Assembly: GCF_018613415.1 (NCBI RefSeq)
Contig: NZ_JAGGQG010000014.1
Span: 186,001 to 250,000 of the forward strand
Reading direction: 5' to 3'
Length of the DNA stretch: 64,000 nucleotides
DNA from: Bacillus sp. ISL-18
GTDB taxonomy: Bacteria > Bacillota > Bacilli > Bacillales > Cytobacillaceae
The translations under genes and the position numbers were made by a program. The notes under the pieces were generated by a model that was not told where the DNA came from, ran no database searches, and worked only from the letters and a program-made list of their open reading frames with translations. Positions 1 to 7,836 of the stretch are shown piece by piece. Positions within the stretch are counted from its first letter, which is position 1. Each line of letters opens with the position of its first letter.

Positions 1-117
1 CAACATGGTTATCAGGGATCACTGACTTTAGAGTATACATCCTATCAATATGTGCAGAACCCGGATGAGGCGATGGAACGGACGTGGGACGTACTTTCAG
101 GGGTGTTAGTCGATTGA
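1..117 (+). CDS. C-terminal end of a sugar phosphate isomerase/epimerase-like protein (5' truncated)
   Basis: An open frame enters from the window edge and stops at TGA 115-117, giving 38 residues. The visible end (GYQGSLTLEYTSY, then a PDEAMERTWDVL helix) resembles the last strand and helix of TIM-barrel sugar phosphate isomerase/epimerase (AP-endonuclease family 2) proteins, where a Glu on the last strand binds metal. This rests on a short fragment, so the family is tentative. It lies just upstream of a GntR-family regulator and may be part of the carbohydrate operon that regulator controls. Confidence 0.45.
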   Translation, partial: QHGYQGSLTLEYTSYQYVQNPDEAMERTWDVLSGVLVD

Positions 118-143
118 AACAAATTGATAGCTGGAAATGATTT

Positions 144-161
144 GTATATACTTGTAAGTAT
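144..161. promoter_or_regulatory. Candidate operator for the adjacent GntR/HutC-type regulator
   Basis: GTATATAC at 144-151 fits the GTMTAKAC core described for HutC-subfamily GntR regulators. It overlaps a second dyad, ATACTT-GT-AAGTAT at 148-161. The site lies between the upstream stop codon and the regulator gene, which suits autoregulation. Assignment to this regulator is inference from position and core match. Confidence 0.4.
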
Positions 162-183
162 CAATAGAAAAATCAGCAGATGG

Positions 184-227
184 AACTAAATGATCATAAG
201 GAGGGGGGCTTTCCTCCCTATTTAGTT
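184..227 (+). other. Hairpin between the upstream gene and the regulator
   Basis: AACTAAAT (184-191) is the exact reverse complement of ATTTAGTT (220-227). Inside it, GGAGG (200-204) can pair with CCTCC (213-217). No clean T-run follows, so it is not a typical intrinsic terminator. It may be a weak terminator or a leader hairpin of the regulator mRNA. Confidence 0.4.
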
Positions 228-258
228 TACGAATAAGAAAATTAGGCAGGTGATTGTT

Positions 259-978
259 ATGTTAAAACAGGATGACCAGATTCCTTTATATATTCAATTA
301 AAGGAATCACTCCTCAGCTCCATTTTGAATGGGGATTTAAAGTACGGGGATAAAATCCCAACGGAAGCCGAATTAAGTGAAGAATATAAAATCAGCAGGA
401 TTACCGTAAGAAAGGCCATTCTTGAGCTGGTTGAAGATGGGTTCCTGGTGAAGCGCCAGGGTAAAGGGACGTTTGTTAACAAACGGAAAATTGAACGAAA
501 AATTGTTCACTTTTTAAGTTTTAGCGATGCTTGTAAGGCGAATGGCCTGACGGCAAGTAGTAAGGTGATTAAAAAGGAAATTGTGCAGCCAGCGGCAAAG
601 GATAAAGAGCTGCTGCAGCTTGAAGAGGGGGATGCCCTGTTATTTATTCAGCGGGTCCGCTATGCTGGCGATTCGCCGATTATGATTGAAAACAATTATT
701 ACTCCTATAAAAAGTTCCATATTTTACTGAATGAGGATTTAGAGGGTTCTGTCTATAAAGTAATCGAAGAAAAGCTCAATATTAAGCCGCGTGGTTCTTG
801 GGAGACGACGTTGGAGATTGTCCGGGCATCCGAGGATGAAGTGCAATTACTCAATACTTCAAGCGGTGAGCCTCTATTTTATATGGAAACGACCGTTTAT
901 GATGAGAATGATGAACCGGTCCATCGCGGAAAACAGTATATTTTAGGGGATAGCTATAAATTCATCTTCCAGCAATAG
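259..978 (+). CDS. GntR family transcriptional regulator, HutC/UTRA subfamily
   Basis: DNA-binding repressor of the HutC type. The N-terminal winged helix-turn-helix (about residues 5-70; PTEAELSEEYKISRITVRKAI and the wing RQGKGTFV) is followed by a UTRA ligand-binding domain (about 90-235) that usually senses a sugar phosphate or small metabolite. The start is set at ATG 259 because AGGTGAT at 248-254 is a well-spaced ribosome-binding site; an in-frame GTG at 250 would overlap that site. The likely effector is unknown; the upstream isomerase-like gene suggests a carbohydrate. A GTMTAKAC-type site 110 bp upstream suggests autoregulation. Confidence 0.88.
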   Translation: MLKQDDQIPLYIQLKESLLSSILNGDLKYGDKIPTEAELSEEYKISRITVRKAILELVEDGFLVKRQGKGTFVNKRKIERKIVHFLSFSDACKANGLTASSKVIKKEIVQPAAKDKELLQLEEGDALLFIQRVRYAGDSPIMIENNYYSYKKFHILLNEDLEGSVYKVIEEKLNIKPRGSWETTLEIVRASEDEVQLLNTSSGEPLFYMETTVYDENDEPVHRGKQYILGDSYKFIFQQ

Positions 979-1021
979 TTTAAAAAGAAGTTGGGAATTT
1001 GATATGGGGAAGTAGAGCGTG

Positions 1022-1879
1022 ATGAGGAAAACGATCCAAGATTGTTTATACATTTTGCTGGGTTCGCTTATTTATTCAATTGGGATTAACTATTTTACCA
1101 TTCCTAACCTGTTATCAGAAGGCGGGATTATCGGCTTGACGATCATCTTTCACTATGTATTTCACTGGTCTCTTGGGATTGTAAATTTTGTTCTCAATAC
1201 GGTGCTCGTTTTGGTCGGAATGAGGTTTTTAGAGAAAAGAGCTATTATTTATACGTTATTTTCCATTTTTTCATGTTCGTTGTTTTTATTTATTACCGAG
1301 GAAACGGGAAAACAGCTTACCAATGACACGTTATTAGCGGCCATCTTTGCCGGTTTATTGGTGGGCGGCGGCATAGGGATTATTTTTCGTGCAGGGGGAA
1401 CCTCGGGCGGGACGACGATTTTAGCGAGGCTGGCCAACCAGTTTTTGGGCTGGAGTATGGGGAAGGGGATTTTGGCGATTGATCTGATCGTAGTGGCGGG
1501 TTCGGTGTTTATCATAGGGCTCGGCAAAGCGATGTATACGTTGATTGCTGTTTACTTAGGCGCTAAGGCGATTGATTTTATTGTGGAAGGTCTAGAAGAA
1601 AAGGTAGCTGTCCTGATTATTTCGAATTCATCTGAATTGGTATTGGATGCGATTACAAATAAGTTATCGCGAGGAATTACTGTTTTAGAGGGACGCGGCG
1701 GTTATACCGGTGATAATAAGGATGTGCTGTATATTGTGATTAATAGGCAGGAAATTGTTGAGTTGAAGAATTTGATTTATGCAGTGGATGAGCATGCTTA
1801 TGTGACTGTTCATCTTGTTCAGGAGATGATTGGTAAGGGGTATAAGGTTGGTAAGACTAAGGTGGCGAAAGGTGTATAG
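1022..1879 (+). CDS. YitT family membrane protein (DUF161 plus DUF2179)
   Basis: Integral membrane protein of the YitT family, common in several copies in Bacillus and of unknown substrate. About residues 10-190 form five to six hydrophobic segments with the glycine-rich signature GGGIGIIFRAGGTSGGTT; the last 75 residues are the soluble DUF2179 domain (FIVEGLEEKVAVLIISN to VHLVQEM). GGGGAAG at 1006-1012 serves either ATG 1022 or the GTG directly before it at 1019. It is co-oriented 40 bp after the GntR-type gene and may be cotranscribed with it. A strong hairpin terminator follows at 1891. Confidence 0.85.
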   Translation: MRKTIQDCLYILLGSLIYSIGINYFTIPNLLSEGGIIGLTIIFHYVFHWSLGIVNFVLNTVLVLVGMRFLEKRAIIYTLFSIFSCSLFLFITEETGKQLTNDTLLAAIFAGLLVGGGIGIIFRAGGTSGGTTILARLANQFLGWSMGKGILAIDLIVVAGSVFIIGLGKAMYTLIAVYLGAKAIDFIVEGLEEKVAVLIISNSSELVLDAITNKLSRGITVLEGRGGYTGDNKDVLYIVINRQEIVELKNLIYAVDEHAYVTVHLVQEMIGKGYKVGKTKVAKGV

Positions 1880-1890
1880 GGTGTTGGGGG

Positions 1891-1922
1891 GAGAGCGTTT
1901 TTTTGGGGACGCTCTTTCTTGC
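1891..1922 (+). terminator. Intrinsic terminator after the yitT-like gene
   Basis: AGAGCGT (1892-1898) pairs with ACGCTCT (1909-1915), followed by a T-rich tail. It closes the first transcription unit. Confidence 0.8.
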
Positions 1923-2070
1923 TGTAAAAATAAGTTGTTATGAGGACAGAAGCCGGATGGAAGTTCTCATCTTTGTCTCATGATGTCGCCATGAGTGCGG
2001 AAACTAGGCGGGATCTCACTTTTTTGTTCCCGTGAGTTGCTATTAGAGGGTAAAGGCAGGTATTTGTTGG

Positions 2071-2092
2071 GCCAGTCTTGCGACTGGCTTTT
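2071..2092 (+). terminator. Terminator-like hairpin in the nuo upstream region
   Basis: GCCAGTC (2071-2077), loop TTGC, GACTGGC (2082-2088), then TTTT. It does not directly follow a coding sequence, so it may end readthrough from the yitT-like gene or a short unannotated RNA starting after 1922. Confidence 0.55.
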
Positions 2093-2422
2093 GTGTTAAA
2101 AGACATTAAAATCTGATAGATGAACTGTTAGTAAATTTCATTTGGTAGTGATAAAGTCTCAGTTTTTTCGGCCGATGGAATGAAGGGCTGAATTTTGCAT
2201 ATGATGATAGGGGAAATGGATATGCAGTTGGGCTGTCCGTAATTGGTTGATATTCTAGTAATATAACAAGTTGGTGTGGTTTTTTGTCGTAAGAGAGTGA
2301 TTATTGTTTAATTTTTAGAAATAGGGAAGAAAAGTGAATATTTGATGACAAATCTCACAGACAATATCGACAAAATTATTGTTAAATAGTGGATAAAGGG
2401 CGAAGGAATTAGCAAACGGTTT

Positions 2423-2573
2423 GGGTTCTTGCGAACCCTGTGTTATGCACGTCATCTTCCGCTAACGCTCCAGATCACGTGCACCTAAAGCCGCTCTTAG
2501 GATTAGTTCTTGCGGGTTCGCTCTTGCGTCATCTCTGATGTTTTTCAGGGAGCTTCTCTGCGAGATCACGCAA
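2423..2573. repeat. Cluster of three hairpins, two of them apparent diverged copies
   Basis: Three stem-loops follow one another. GGGTTC/GAACCC lies at 2423-2428 and 2433-2438. TGCACGTCATCT/AGATCACGTGCA lies at 2446-2457 and 2472-2483. TTGCGTCATCTC/GAGATCACGCAA lies at 2524-2535 and 2562-2573. The last two each have a single C-C mismatch at the same place within the shared GTCATCT/AGATCAC core, so they look like copies of one unit. No transposase or T-run accompanies them. Confidence 0.7.
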
Positions 2574-2618
2574 ACGCTCAGGGGGAGGGGACCCGTGCCG
2601 TAAGACAAGTTTAGGGTG

Positions 2619-2768
2619 AAAATTGTATTTCTATCGCCATGTGCTGTCGCACATTGCGCTTCCGCTGTCGCTCCAGCTTGCGAAATTTCCCATTTTTAGC
2701 CTCTTTTGAGAGCGAGCTCTCACGAGGCTAAAAATGGGAAATTGTCGCGGCGATAGAAATCCAATTTT
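2619..2768. repeat. 150-bp nested inverted-repeat element (MITE-like or cloverleaf) just upstream of the nuo promoter
   Basis: The outer arms at 2619-2638 and 2749-2768 are 20 bp with one mismatch. The inner arms at 2680-2703 and 2724-2748 are 24-25 bp and nearly perfect, and extend into GAGAGC/GCTCTC (2708-2713, 2716-2721). The left internal part has its own hairpin, ATGTGC/GCACAT (2639-2644, 2649-2654). It contains no gene. Its size and terminal arms suit a MITE-like repeat, but no clear target duplication is seen. It ends 17 bp before the nuo -35 box. Confidence 0.7.
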
Positions 2769-2784
2769 TTATAAAGTTGGCTTG

Positions 2785-2813
2785 TCGACATGGGTTTGTA
2801 ACAATGCTATAAT
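2785..2813 (+). promoter_or_regulatory. Sigma-A promoter of the nuo operon
   Basis: TCGACA (-35, 2785-2790), a 17-bp spacer, then TATAAT (-10, 2808-2813) preceded by TGC, which forms an extended -10. Spacing and near-consensus boxes make this the likely nuo promoter, with the start of nuoA 57 bp downstream. Confidence 0.75.
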
Positions 2814-2869
2814 GAATTCGGTTACATGTTTAATTAATATGAAAATTTACAACATTGGAGGGGATAGAC

Positions 2870-3241
2870 ATGGAACTTAATGTATATCAGAATAATTATC
2901 TGATAGTTTTTGTGTTCCTATGTCTTGGTGTGCTGCTGCCTGTGGTGGCGTTATATTTTGGGAAACTTCTGCGTCCGAATAATCCGAGCGATGAGAAGAA
3001 TACCACATATGAAAGCGGTATTGAGCCATTTCACGATTCTCGTGTGCAGTTCAATGTCCGCTATTATATTTTTGCCCTGATGTTTGTTATTTTTGATGTA
3101 GAAACTGTGTTTTTATATCCATGGGCGGTGGCTTATGATAAGCTGGGGATTTTCGCACTCGTTGAGATGCTGATTTTTGTGGCGATGCTTTTACTTGGTC
3201 TTGTGTATGCTTGGAAGAAGAAGGTGTTACAATGGATTTAA
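2870..3241 (+). CDS. nuoA: NADH-quinone oxidoreductase-type complex I subunit A
   Basis: Small membrane subunit of the proton-pumping complex I arm, 123 residues with three hydrophobic segments (about 10-32, 63-85, 95-115). The family signature is visible: KNTTYESGIEPF and the FVIFDVETVFLYPWA segment, whose acidic residues lie near the quinone channel. ATG 2870 is chosen because GGAGGGGAT at 2857-2865 is an excellent ribosome-binding site. It is the first gene of an eleven-gene operon and overlaps nuoB by 10 bp, implying translational coupling. Confidence 0.95.
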   Translation: MELNVYQNNYLIVFVFLCLGVLLPVVALYFGKLLRPNNPSDEKNTTYESGIEPFHDSRVQFNVRYYIFALMFVIFDVETVFLYPWAVAYDKLGIFALVEMLIFVAMLLLGLVYAWKKKVLQWI

Positions 3242-3744
3242 GACTAGAAGATTTCACACCGGATGAAATAAGAGAATTAGAACGAAATGTATTTTTTGCC
3301 ACGCTGGAGCAAATTAAGGCATGGGCACGAAGTAATTCTTTGTGGCCGATGACATTTGGTCTGGCTTGTTGTGCGATTGAGATGATGGGTACAGGGGGAG
3401 CGAACTATGACCTTGACCGGTTTGGGACGATTTTCCGTACGTCGCCAAGGCAATCGGATTGTATGATTGTTTCTGGTACGGTGACGAAAAAAATGGCACC
3501 GATTTTACGCCGTTTATATGACCAAATGCCGGAGCCAAAATGGGTGATTGCGATGGGGTCATGTGCGACTGCAGGCGGTCCGTATGTAAAATCGTATTCC
3601 GTGGTTAAAGGAGTCGATCAGATTGTTCCGGTGGATGTCTATATCCCAGGATGCCCGCCAAACCCTGCCGCTTTAATATACGGAATCAATAAGTTAAAGG
3701 ATAAAATTCGTTACGAAGCGAAGACTGGGAAGAAGGTGATCTAA
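3232..3744 (+). CDS. nuoB: Complex I subunit B (terminal Fe-S cluster N2)
   Basis: Hydrophilic subunit that carries the terminal 4Fe-4S cluster N2 and passes electrons to quinone at the interface with NuoD. The four cluster cysteines are visible in GLACCAIEMM (tandem Cys), GSCATAGG and PGCPPNP. At 170 residues it has the usual length. ATG 3232 is used, within the end of nuoA in another frame, with AAGAAGGTG upstream. nuoC follows after 3 bp. Confidence 0.95.
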   Translation: MDLRLEDFTPDEIRELERNVFFATLEQIKAWARSNSLWPMTFGLACCAIEMMGTGGANYDLDRFGTIFRTSPRQSDCMIVSGTVTKKMAPILRRLYDQMPEPKWVIAMGSCATAGGPYVKSYSVVKGVDQIVPVDVYIPGCPPNPAALIYGINKLKDKIRYEAKTGKKVI

Positions 3745-3747
3745 CCG

Positions 3748-5202
3748 ATGAGCGGGGAGAAGGATCTCGAACAATTAAAGAAAGAGGCGGCCGCAAAGGC
3801 AAAGGCTGAGGCTTTAGCAAGGCGTCAGGCGAAAGAGGCTGGCGGATCGGCACCGACACCACCACCGGCACCGACACCTCTAACACCGGAGGAGGCGCCA
3901 GGATCAGCTGCAGGTGCTGAAGACTCAAGTGACCTCGCGAAGAAAAAGGCAGCCGCGGCGGCAAAAGCAAAAGCGGCAGCGTTAGCAAAGAAGAAACGTG
4001 AAGGAATCATAGAAGAAGAAGCCCCTCCAGCTCAAACGGCGGAACCTGCTTCTAGTAGTGATACAGATGATCTTGCTAAGAAAAAAGCAGCATCAGCGGC
4101 CAAAGCAAAAGCGGCGGCGTTAGCGAAGAAGAAACGCGAAGGGATCACGGAAGAAGAGGCGCCGGTGGAGGAAACACCACCGCAGGTCGTGGAAACTGCT
4201 TCAGCAAATGACGCCGATGACCTCGCGAAGAAAAAGGCGGCCGCAGTGGCGAAGGCAAAAGCGGCGGCGGCAGCAAAACGCAAAGCGATGGAACAAGCCG
4301 GCGGAGCGGCTTCAGCTGATGAAACAGCATCCGAGCAAGCAGACGATACCGATGACCTTGCGAAGAAAAAGGCGGCCGCAGTGGCGAAAGCAAAAGCGGC
4401 GGCGGCAGCAAAACGCAAAGCGATGGAATCTGCGGGCGGTGACGCTTCGGCAACGGATGATGCACCTGGGGATGATGCTAAAGCGAAGGCAGCAGCAGCG
4501 GCCAAAGCAAAAGCCGCCGCGGCAGCGAAAGCCAAGGCAGCGGCATCCGCAAAGGCGAAGGCAGCTGGAACCGATGCAGCAGATGCAGGCGGCGATGATG
4601 AAAAAGCAAAAGCAATTGCGGCAGCCAAAGCGAAGGCCAAAGCAGCAGCAGCAGCGAAAGCAAAAGCGGCAGCAGGCGGGAAAACTGGTGCAGCGGCGGA
4701 ACCGGCAGCTGAAGTGAAGCCATCTGTCAATCAGCCATACTTAGATAAGTATGTAAAAGTGATTGCGGAGCACTTAGGGCCAGATGTTTTAGAAGATTCT
4801 TATATTAATAAACTATCCAAAGATGTTCCGACACTTGTGGCGAAGCATGATACATATTTCAAAGTAGCTCAATTTTTAAAATATAATGAGCTGCTTGGGT
4901 TTGATTATCTGTCAGAGCTGCATGGAACAGATTTTGAAACACATATGGAAGTCTATGTTCACTTATACTCATACAAAAACCGGCAATCGGTGGCATTAAA
5001 AGTGAAGATTGACCGAGATGAACCAACAATCGAATCCTTGCAGCCACTCTGGGCCGGAGCGAACTGGCCTGAATGTGAAGCATACGATTTACTTGGAATT
5101 AACTTTAAAGGACATCCCGATTTACATCGGATCATGCTTGGAGAAGATTGGGTTGGCCATCCACTGCGTAAAGACTATGAACAGTATGATGTGGAGGTGT
5201 AA
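3748..5202 (+). CDS. nuoC: Complex I subunit C with a long Lys/Ala-repeat N-terminal extension
   Basis: The C-terminal ~155 residues (from about 330; LPDVLED region to HPLRKDYEQYD) form the normal NuoC 30-kDa domain, with the family end motif DLLGINFKGHPDL and RKDYE. The first ~320 residues are extra: at least four units beginning DLAKKKAA (first at residue 62), then further Ala/Lys blocks, separated by acidic Pro/Ser/Thr-rich linkers. Similar low-complexity extensions occur in other Bacillus NuoC proteins as far as I recall, but their role is not known to me. The unit number is likely variable between strains because the DNA is repetitive. Confidence 0.92.
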   Translation: MSGEKDLEQLKKEAAAKAKAEALARRQAKEAGGSAPTPPPAPTPLTPEEAPGSAAGAEDSSDLAKKKAAAAAKAKAAALAKKKREGIIEEEAPPAQTAEPASSSDTDDLAKKKAASAAKAKAAALAKKKREGITEEEAPVEETPPQVVETASANDADDLAKKKAAAVAKAKAAAAAKRKAMEQAGGAASADETASEQADDTDDLAKKKAAAVAKAKAAAAAKRKAMESAGGDASATDDAPGDDAKAKAAAAAKAKAAAAAKAKAAASAKAKAAGTDAADAGGDDEKAKAIAAAKAKAKAAAAAKAKAAAGGKTGAAAEPAAEVKPSVNQPYLDKYVKVIAEHLGPDVLEDSYINKLSKDVPTLVAKHDTYFKVAQFLKYNELLGFDYLSELHGTDFETHMEVYVHLYSYKNRQSVALKVKIDRDEPTIESLQPLWAGANWPECEAYDLLGINFKGHPDLHRIMLGEDWVGHPLRKDYEQYDVEV

Positions 5203-5205
5203 CCA

Positions 5206-6306
5206 TTGATCAGAACAGAAGAAATGCTGCTAAATGTTGGTCCCCAGCACCCAAGTACGCACGGAGTATTCCGGCTTGTGGTTAAAATTGATGGGGAAAT
5301 CATAACAGAGGCAAAGCCTGTCATCGGTTATTTACACCGTGGAACGGAAAAATTAGCCGAGAACCTGCAATATACACAGATTATTCCCTATACAGACCGG
5401 ATGGACTACCTATCGGCGATGACCAATAATTACGTCATCTGTCATGCGGTTGAAACGATGATGGGAATCCAGGTGCCTGACCGTGCGGAATACCTGCGCG
5501 TTCTTGCCATGGAGTTAGGACGGATTGCCAGTCACCTGGTGGCTTGGGGAACGTATGTCCTTGACCTTGGGGCGACTAGTCCATTTATTTACGCTTTCCG
5601 TGATCGTGAAATGATTATCAATATGTTGAACGAGTTATCAGGTGCCCGTTTGACCTTCAACTATATGCGGGTCGGCGGTGTGAAATGGGATGCTCCTGAG
5701 GGCTGGATTGAAACGGTCAGAAATTTTGTTCCCTATATGCGCGAGCAGCTGAAAGGTTATCACGACCTTGTTTCGGGAAATGAAATCTTTTTAGACCGGG
5801 TAAAAGGGGTTGGCAAATATACGAAAGAAGAAGCCATTCAATACTCACTCAGCGGACCGAATCTTCGCAGTACAGGGGTAAAATGGGATCTTCGGAAAGA
5901 TGAGCCATATTCGATTTATGATCGCTTTGACTTTGATGTTCCAACATCAGAGGATGGGGACTGCCTAGCGCGCTACCACTTACGGCTTGAGGAGATTACG
6001 GAATCACTGAAAATCGTTGAGCAGGCTGTCGAGCAATTCCCAGCTGAAGGCGACATTCTTGCCAAAGTTCCGAAAATCATTAAAGTACCAAAAGGGGAAG
6101 GGTTTGTGCGAATTGAATCACCCCGCGGGGAGATTGGCTGCTATATTTACAGTGACGGGAAGAAGGAACCGTACCGCTTAAAGTTTAGGAGACCATCATT
6201 CTATAATCTACAAATTCTTCCGAAATTACTTGTAGGCGAAAATATTGCAAACTTGATAGCCATTTTAGGAGCAGTGGATATTGTCCTTGGGGAGGTTGAC
6301 GGCTAA
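5206..6306 (+). CDS. nuoD: Complex I subunit D (49-kDa quinone-site subunit)
   Basis: Hydrophilic subunit that forms the quinone pocket with NuoB. It is 366 residues, with the family motifs NVGPQHPSTHGVFRL (quinone-site His), GYLHRGTEKLAE and the C-terminal DIVLGEVDG. It starts at TTG 5206, supported by GGAGGTG at 5192-5198 with 7-nt spacing and by the conserved N-terminus. Its stop overlaps the start of nuoH (TAATG). Confidence 0.95.
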   Translation: MIRTEEMLLNVGPQHPSTHGVFRLVVKIDGEIITEAKPVIGYLHRGTEKLAENLQYTQIIPYTDRMDYLSAMTNNYVICHAVETMMGIQVPDRAEYLRVLAMELGRIASHLVAWGTYVLDLGATSPFIYAFRDREMIINMLNELSGARLTFNYMRVGGVKWDAPEGWIETVRNFVPYMREQLKGYHDLVSGNEIFLDRVKGVGKYTKEEAIQYSLSGPNLRSTGVKWDLRKDEPYSIYDRFDFDVPTSEDGDCLARYHLRLEEITESLKIVEQAVEQFPAEGDILAKVPKIIKVPKGEGFVRIESPRGEIGCYIYSDGKKEPYRLKFRRPSFYNLQILPKLLVGENIANLIAILGAVDIVLGEVDG

Positions 6307-7310
6307 TGATTCAAGATTTGCTCCAATCAAGCCCTGGCTGGGCAAACTTTGGAATTTTCTTTTTACTCGGTGTCATCTTGCTTTTGGTCGTTTTAGGTTT
6401 CGTTACCTACGGAATCTTAGCCGAGCGAAAAGTAATGGGATATATGCAATTGCGTCACGGCCCAAACCAACTTGGCGGCCGCTTTGGACTGTTGCAAACT
6501 GTTGCGGACGTATTAAAGCTTTTATTAAAAGAAGATGTCATCCCGAAAGCAGCAGATCGGCCATTATTTATTTTGGCGCCGATTATTGCCTTTGCTCCAT
6601 CATTCATGGTGCTGGCGACGTTACCGTTTACTGACAAGTTTCAATTTGCCGATATCGGTGTCGGCTTGCTTTATTACATTGCCATTTCGGGATTAACGGT
6701 TTTTGGGATGCTGCTCGGCGGCTGGGCCTCGAATAACAAATACGCCCTTTTGGGTGGGATGCGTGCGGCGGCACAAATGATTTCGTATGAAATTCCGCTC
6801 GTCATGTCGGTGTTAGGGGTTATCCTGCTAGCAGGTAGTTTAAATTTAAATGATATCGTCCTGCAGCAAAAACATGGCTGGTTTATTCTATTGCAGCCAA
6901 TTGGCTTTATAGTGTTCTTTATCGCTTCGATTGCGGAATTAAACCGGACACCGTTTGACTTGCCAGAGTCAGAAAACGAACTGGTTGCCGGCTACTTCGT
7001 TGAATACGCAGGATTCCGCTGGGCGTTTTTCATGCTTTCAGAGTATGTCTATGTATTTGGGATGTCGACACTGATTACGGTCATCTTCCTAGGCGGCTGG
7101 CTGGCGCCATTTGCATTCCTTAGCTTCATTCCTGGAGCAGTATGGTTTGCACTTAAATTCTGTTTAGTAGTCTTCATGTATTTCTGGATTCGGAGTACGC
7201 TGCCGCGTTTCCGTGTCGATAGATTGATGGAATTCGGCTGGAAAGTCCTACTGCCAATCGCATTAGCAAACATTTTCCTCACCGCCGTCATCAAATCACT
7301 ATTTTTCTAA
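6306..7310 (+). CDS. nuoH: Complex I subunit H (membrane anchor and quinone-channel subunit)
   Basis: Membrane subunit of 334 residues with eight hydrophobic helices joining the peripheral and membrane arms. Diagnostic motifs include ERKVMGYMQLRHGPN, EIPLVMSVLGV, and AELNRTPFDLPESENELVAGY, with its acidic quinone-channel residues. It is coupled to nuoD by a one-base overlap. In other bacteria nuoEFG would lie between nuoD and nuoH; here there is no gap. Confidence 0.95.
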   Translation: MIQDLLQSSPGWANFGIFFLLGVILLLVVLGFVTYGILAERKVMGYMQLRHGPNQLGGRFGLLQTVADVLKLLLKEDVIPKAADRPLFILAPIIAFAPSFMVLATLPFTDKFQFADIGVGLLYYIAISGLTVFGMLLGGWASNNKYALLGGMRAAAQMISYEIPLVMSVLGVILLAGSLNLNDIVLQQKHGWFILLQPIGFIVFFIASIAELNRTPFDLPESENELVAGYFVEYAGFRWAFFMLSEYVYVFGMSTLITVIFLGGWLAPFAFLSFIPGAVWFALKFCLVVFMYFWIRSTLPRFRVDRLMEFGWKVLLPIALANIFLTAVIKSLFF

Positions 7311-7316
7311 TTACAT

Positions 7317-7380
7317 TTGGTGCCTGACACCAATATCAGCAACAACACTGTGATAGCAGTAAAAATGGTGCCTGACACCA
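7317..7380. repeat. Two copies of a TTGGTGCCTGACACCAA palindrome between nuoH and nuoI
   Basis: The 17-bp palindrome at 7317-7333 (arms TTGGTG/CACCAA) recurs as TGGTGCCTGACACCA at 7366-7380. An 18-base identical string starts at 7318 and again at 7366. I recall this palindrome as dispersed in some Bacillaceae genomes, but its function is unknown to me. It occupies the only real gap in the first half of nuo. Confidence 0.75.
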
Positions 7381-7416
7381 ATAACAATATTTAAACTGTC
7401 AAAAGGGGTGAAAAAC

Positions 7417-7836
7417 GTGCTTGGAGTATTTAAAGGCTTGAAATATACCCTTAAACAATTATCGCGCGAGAAGGTTACGTACGATTATCCAAATGAGCCA
7501 CTTCCGCTGCCGGACCGCTTTCGCGGCATCCAAAAGTTTTATCCGGAAAAGTGTATTGTTTGCAATCAGTGCATGAATATCTGCCCGACAGAATGTATTA
7601 ACTTAACGGGTAAGAAGCATCCGGACCCTACAAAAAAGGGAAAGATCATCGACACATATGATATTAACTTCGAAATCTGTATTCTATGTGACCTGTGTAC
7701 CGAGGTTTGTCCGACGGAAGCAATCGTCATGACGAATAACTTCGAGCTCGCTGCATACAGCCGTGACATGTTATTTAAAAATCTGGAATGGCTGGATGAA
7801 AACGACGAAAACGTACGGCAGGTGAATAAACCATGA
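7417..7836 (+). CDS. nuoI: Complex I subunit I (two 4Fe-4S clusters)
   Basis: Ferredoxin-like subunit of 139 residues that carries clusters N6a and N6b and relays electrons to NuoB. Two complete cluster motifs are visible: CIVCNQCMNICP and CILCDLCTEVCP. GTG 7417 is preferred because AGGGGTG at 7404-7410 lies 6 nt upstream; the in-frame GTG at 7408 would sit inside that site. It overlaps nuoJ by 4 bp. Because nuoEFG are absent, this subunit is a candidate docking point for an alternative electron donor such as ferredoxin. Confidence 0.94.
   Translation: MLGVFKGLKYTLKQLSREKVTYDYPNEPLPLPDRFRGIQKFYPEKCIVCNQCMNICPTECINLTGKKHPDPTKKGKIIDTYDINFEICILCDLCTEVCPTEAIVMTNNFELAAYSRDMLFKNLEWLDENDENVRQVNKP

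Larger units (their letters stand above)
1923..2869. other. Gene-poor intergenic region upstream of nuoA
   Basis: About 950 bp with no credible coding frame. It holds a terminator-like hairpin (2071-2092), a plain AT-rich part (2095-2400) in which I see nothing, two inverted-repeat elements (2423-2573 and 2619-2768) and the nuo promoter (2785-2813), followed by a leader of roughly 50 nt. Confidence 0.7.

Noticed and set aside
2400..2770. Riboswitch or T-box ahead of nuo
   Set aside because: The structures lie upstream of the promoter, so they would not be in the nuo mRNA, and no specifier or antiterminator pattern was seen.
4032..4730. Long minus-strand frame opposite nuoC encoding an Ala/Phe-rich protein
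   Set aside because: It is the antisense reading of the Lys/Ala repeats; their codon bias removes stops on the other strand.
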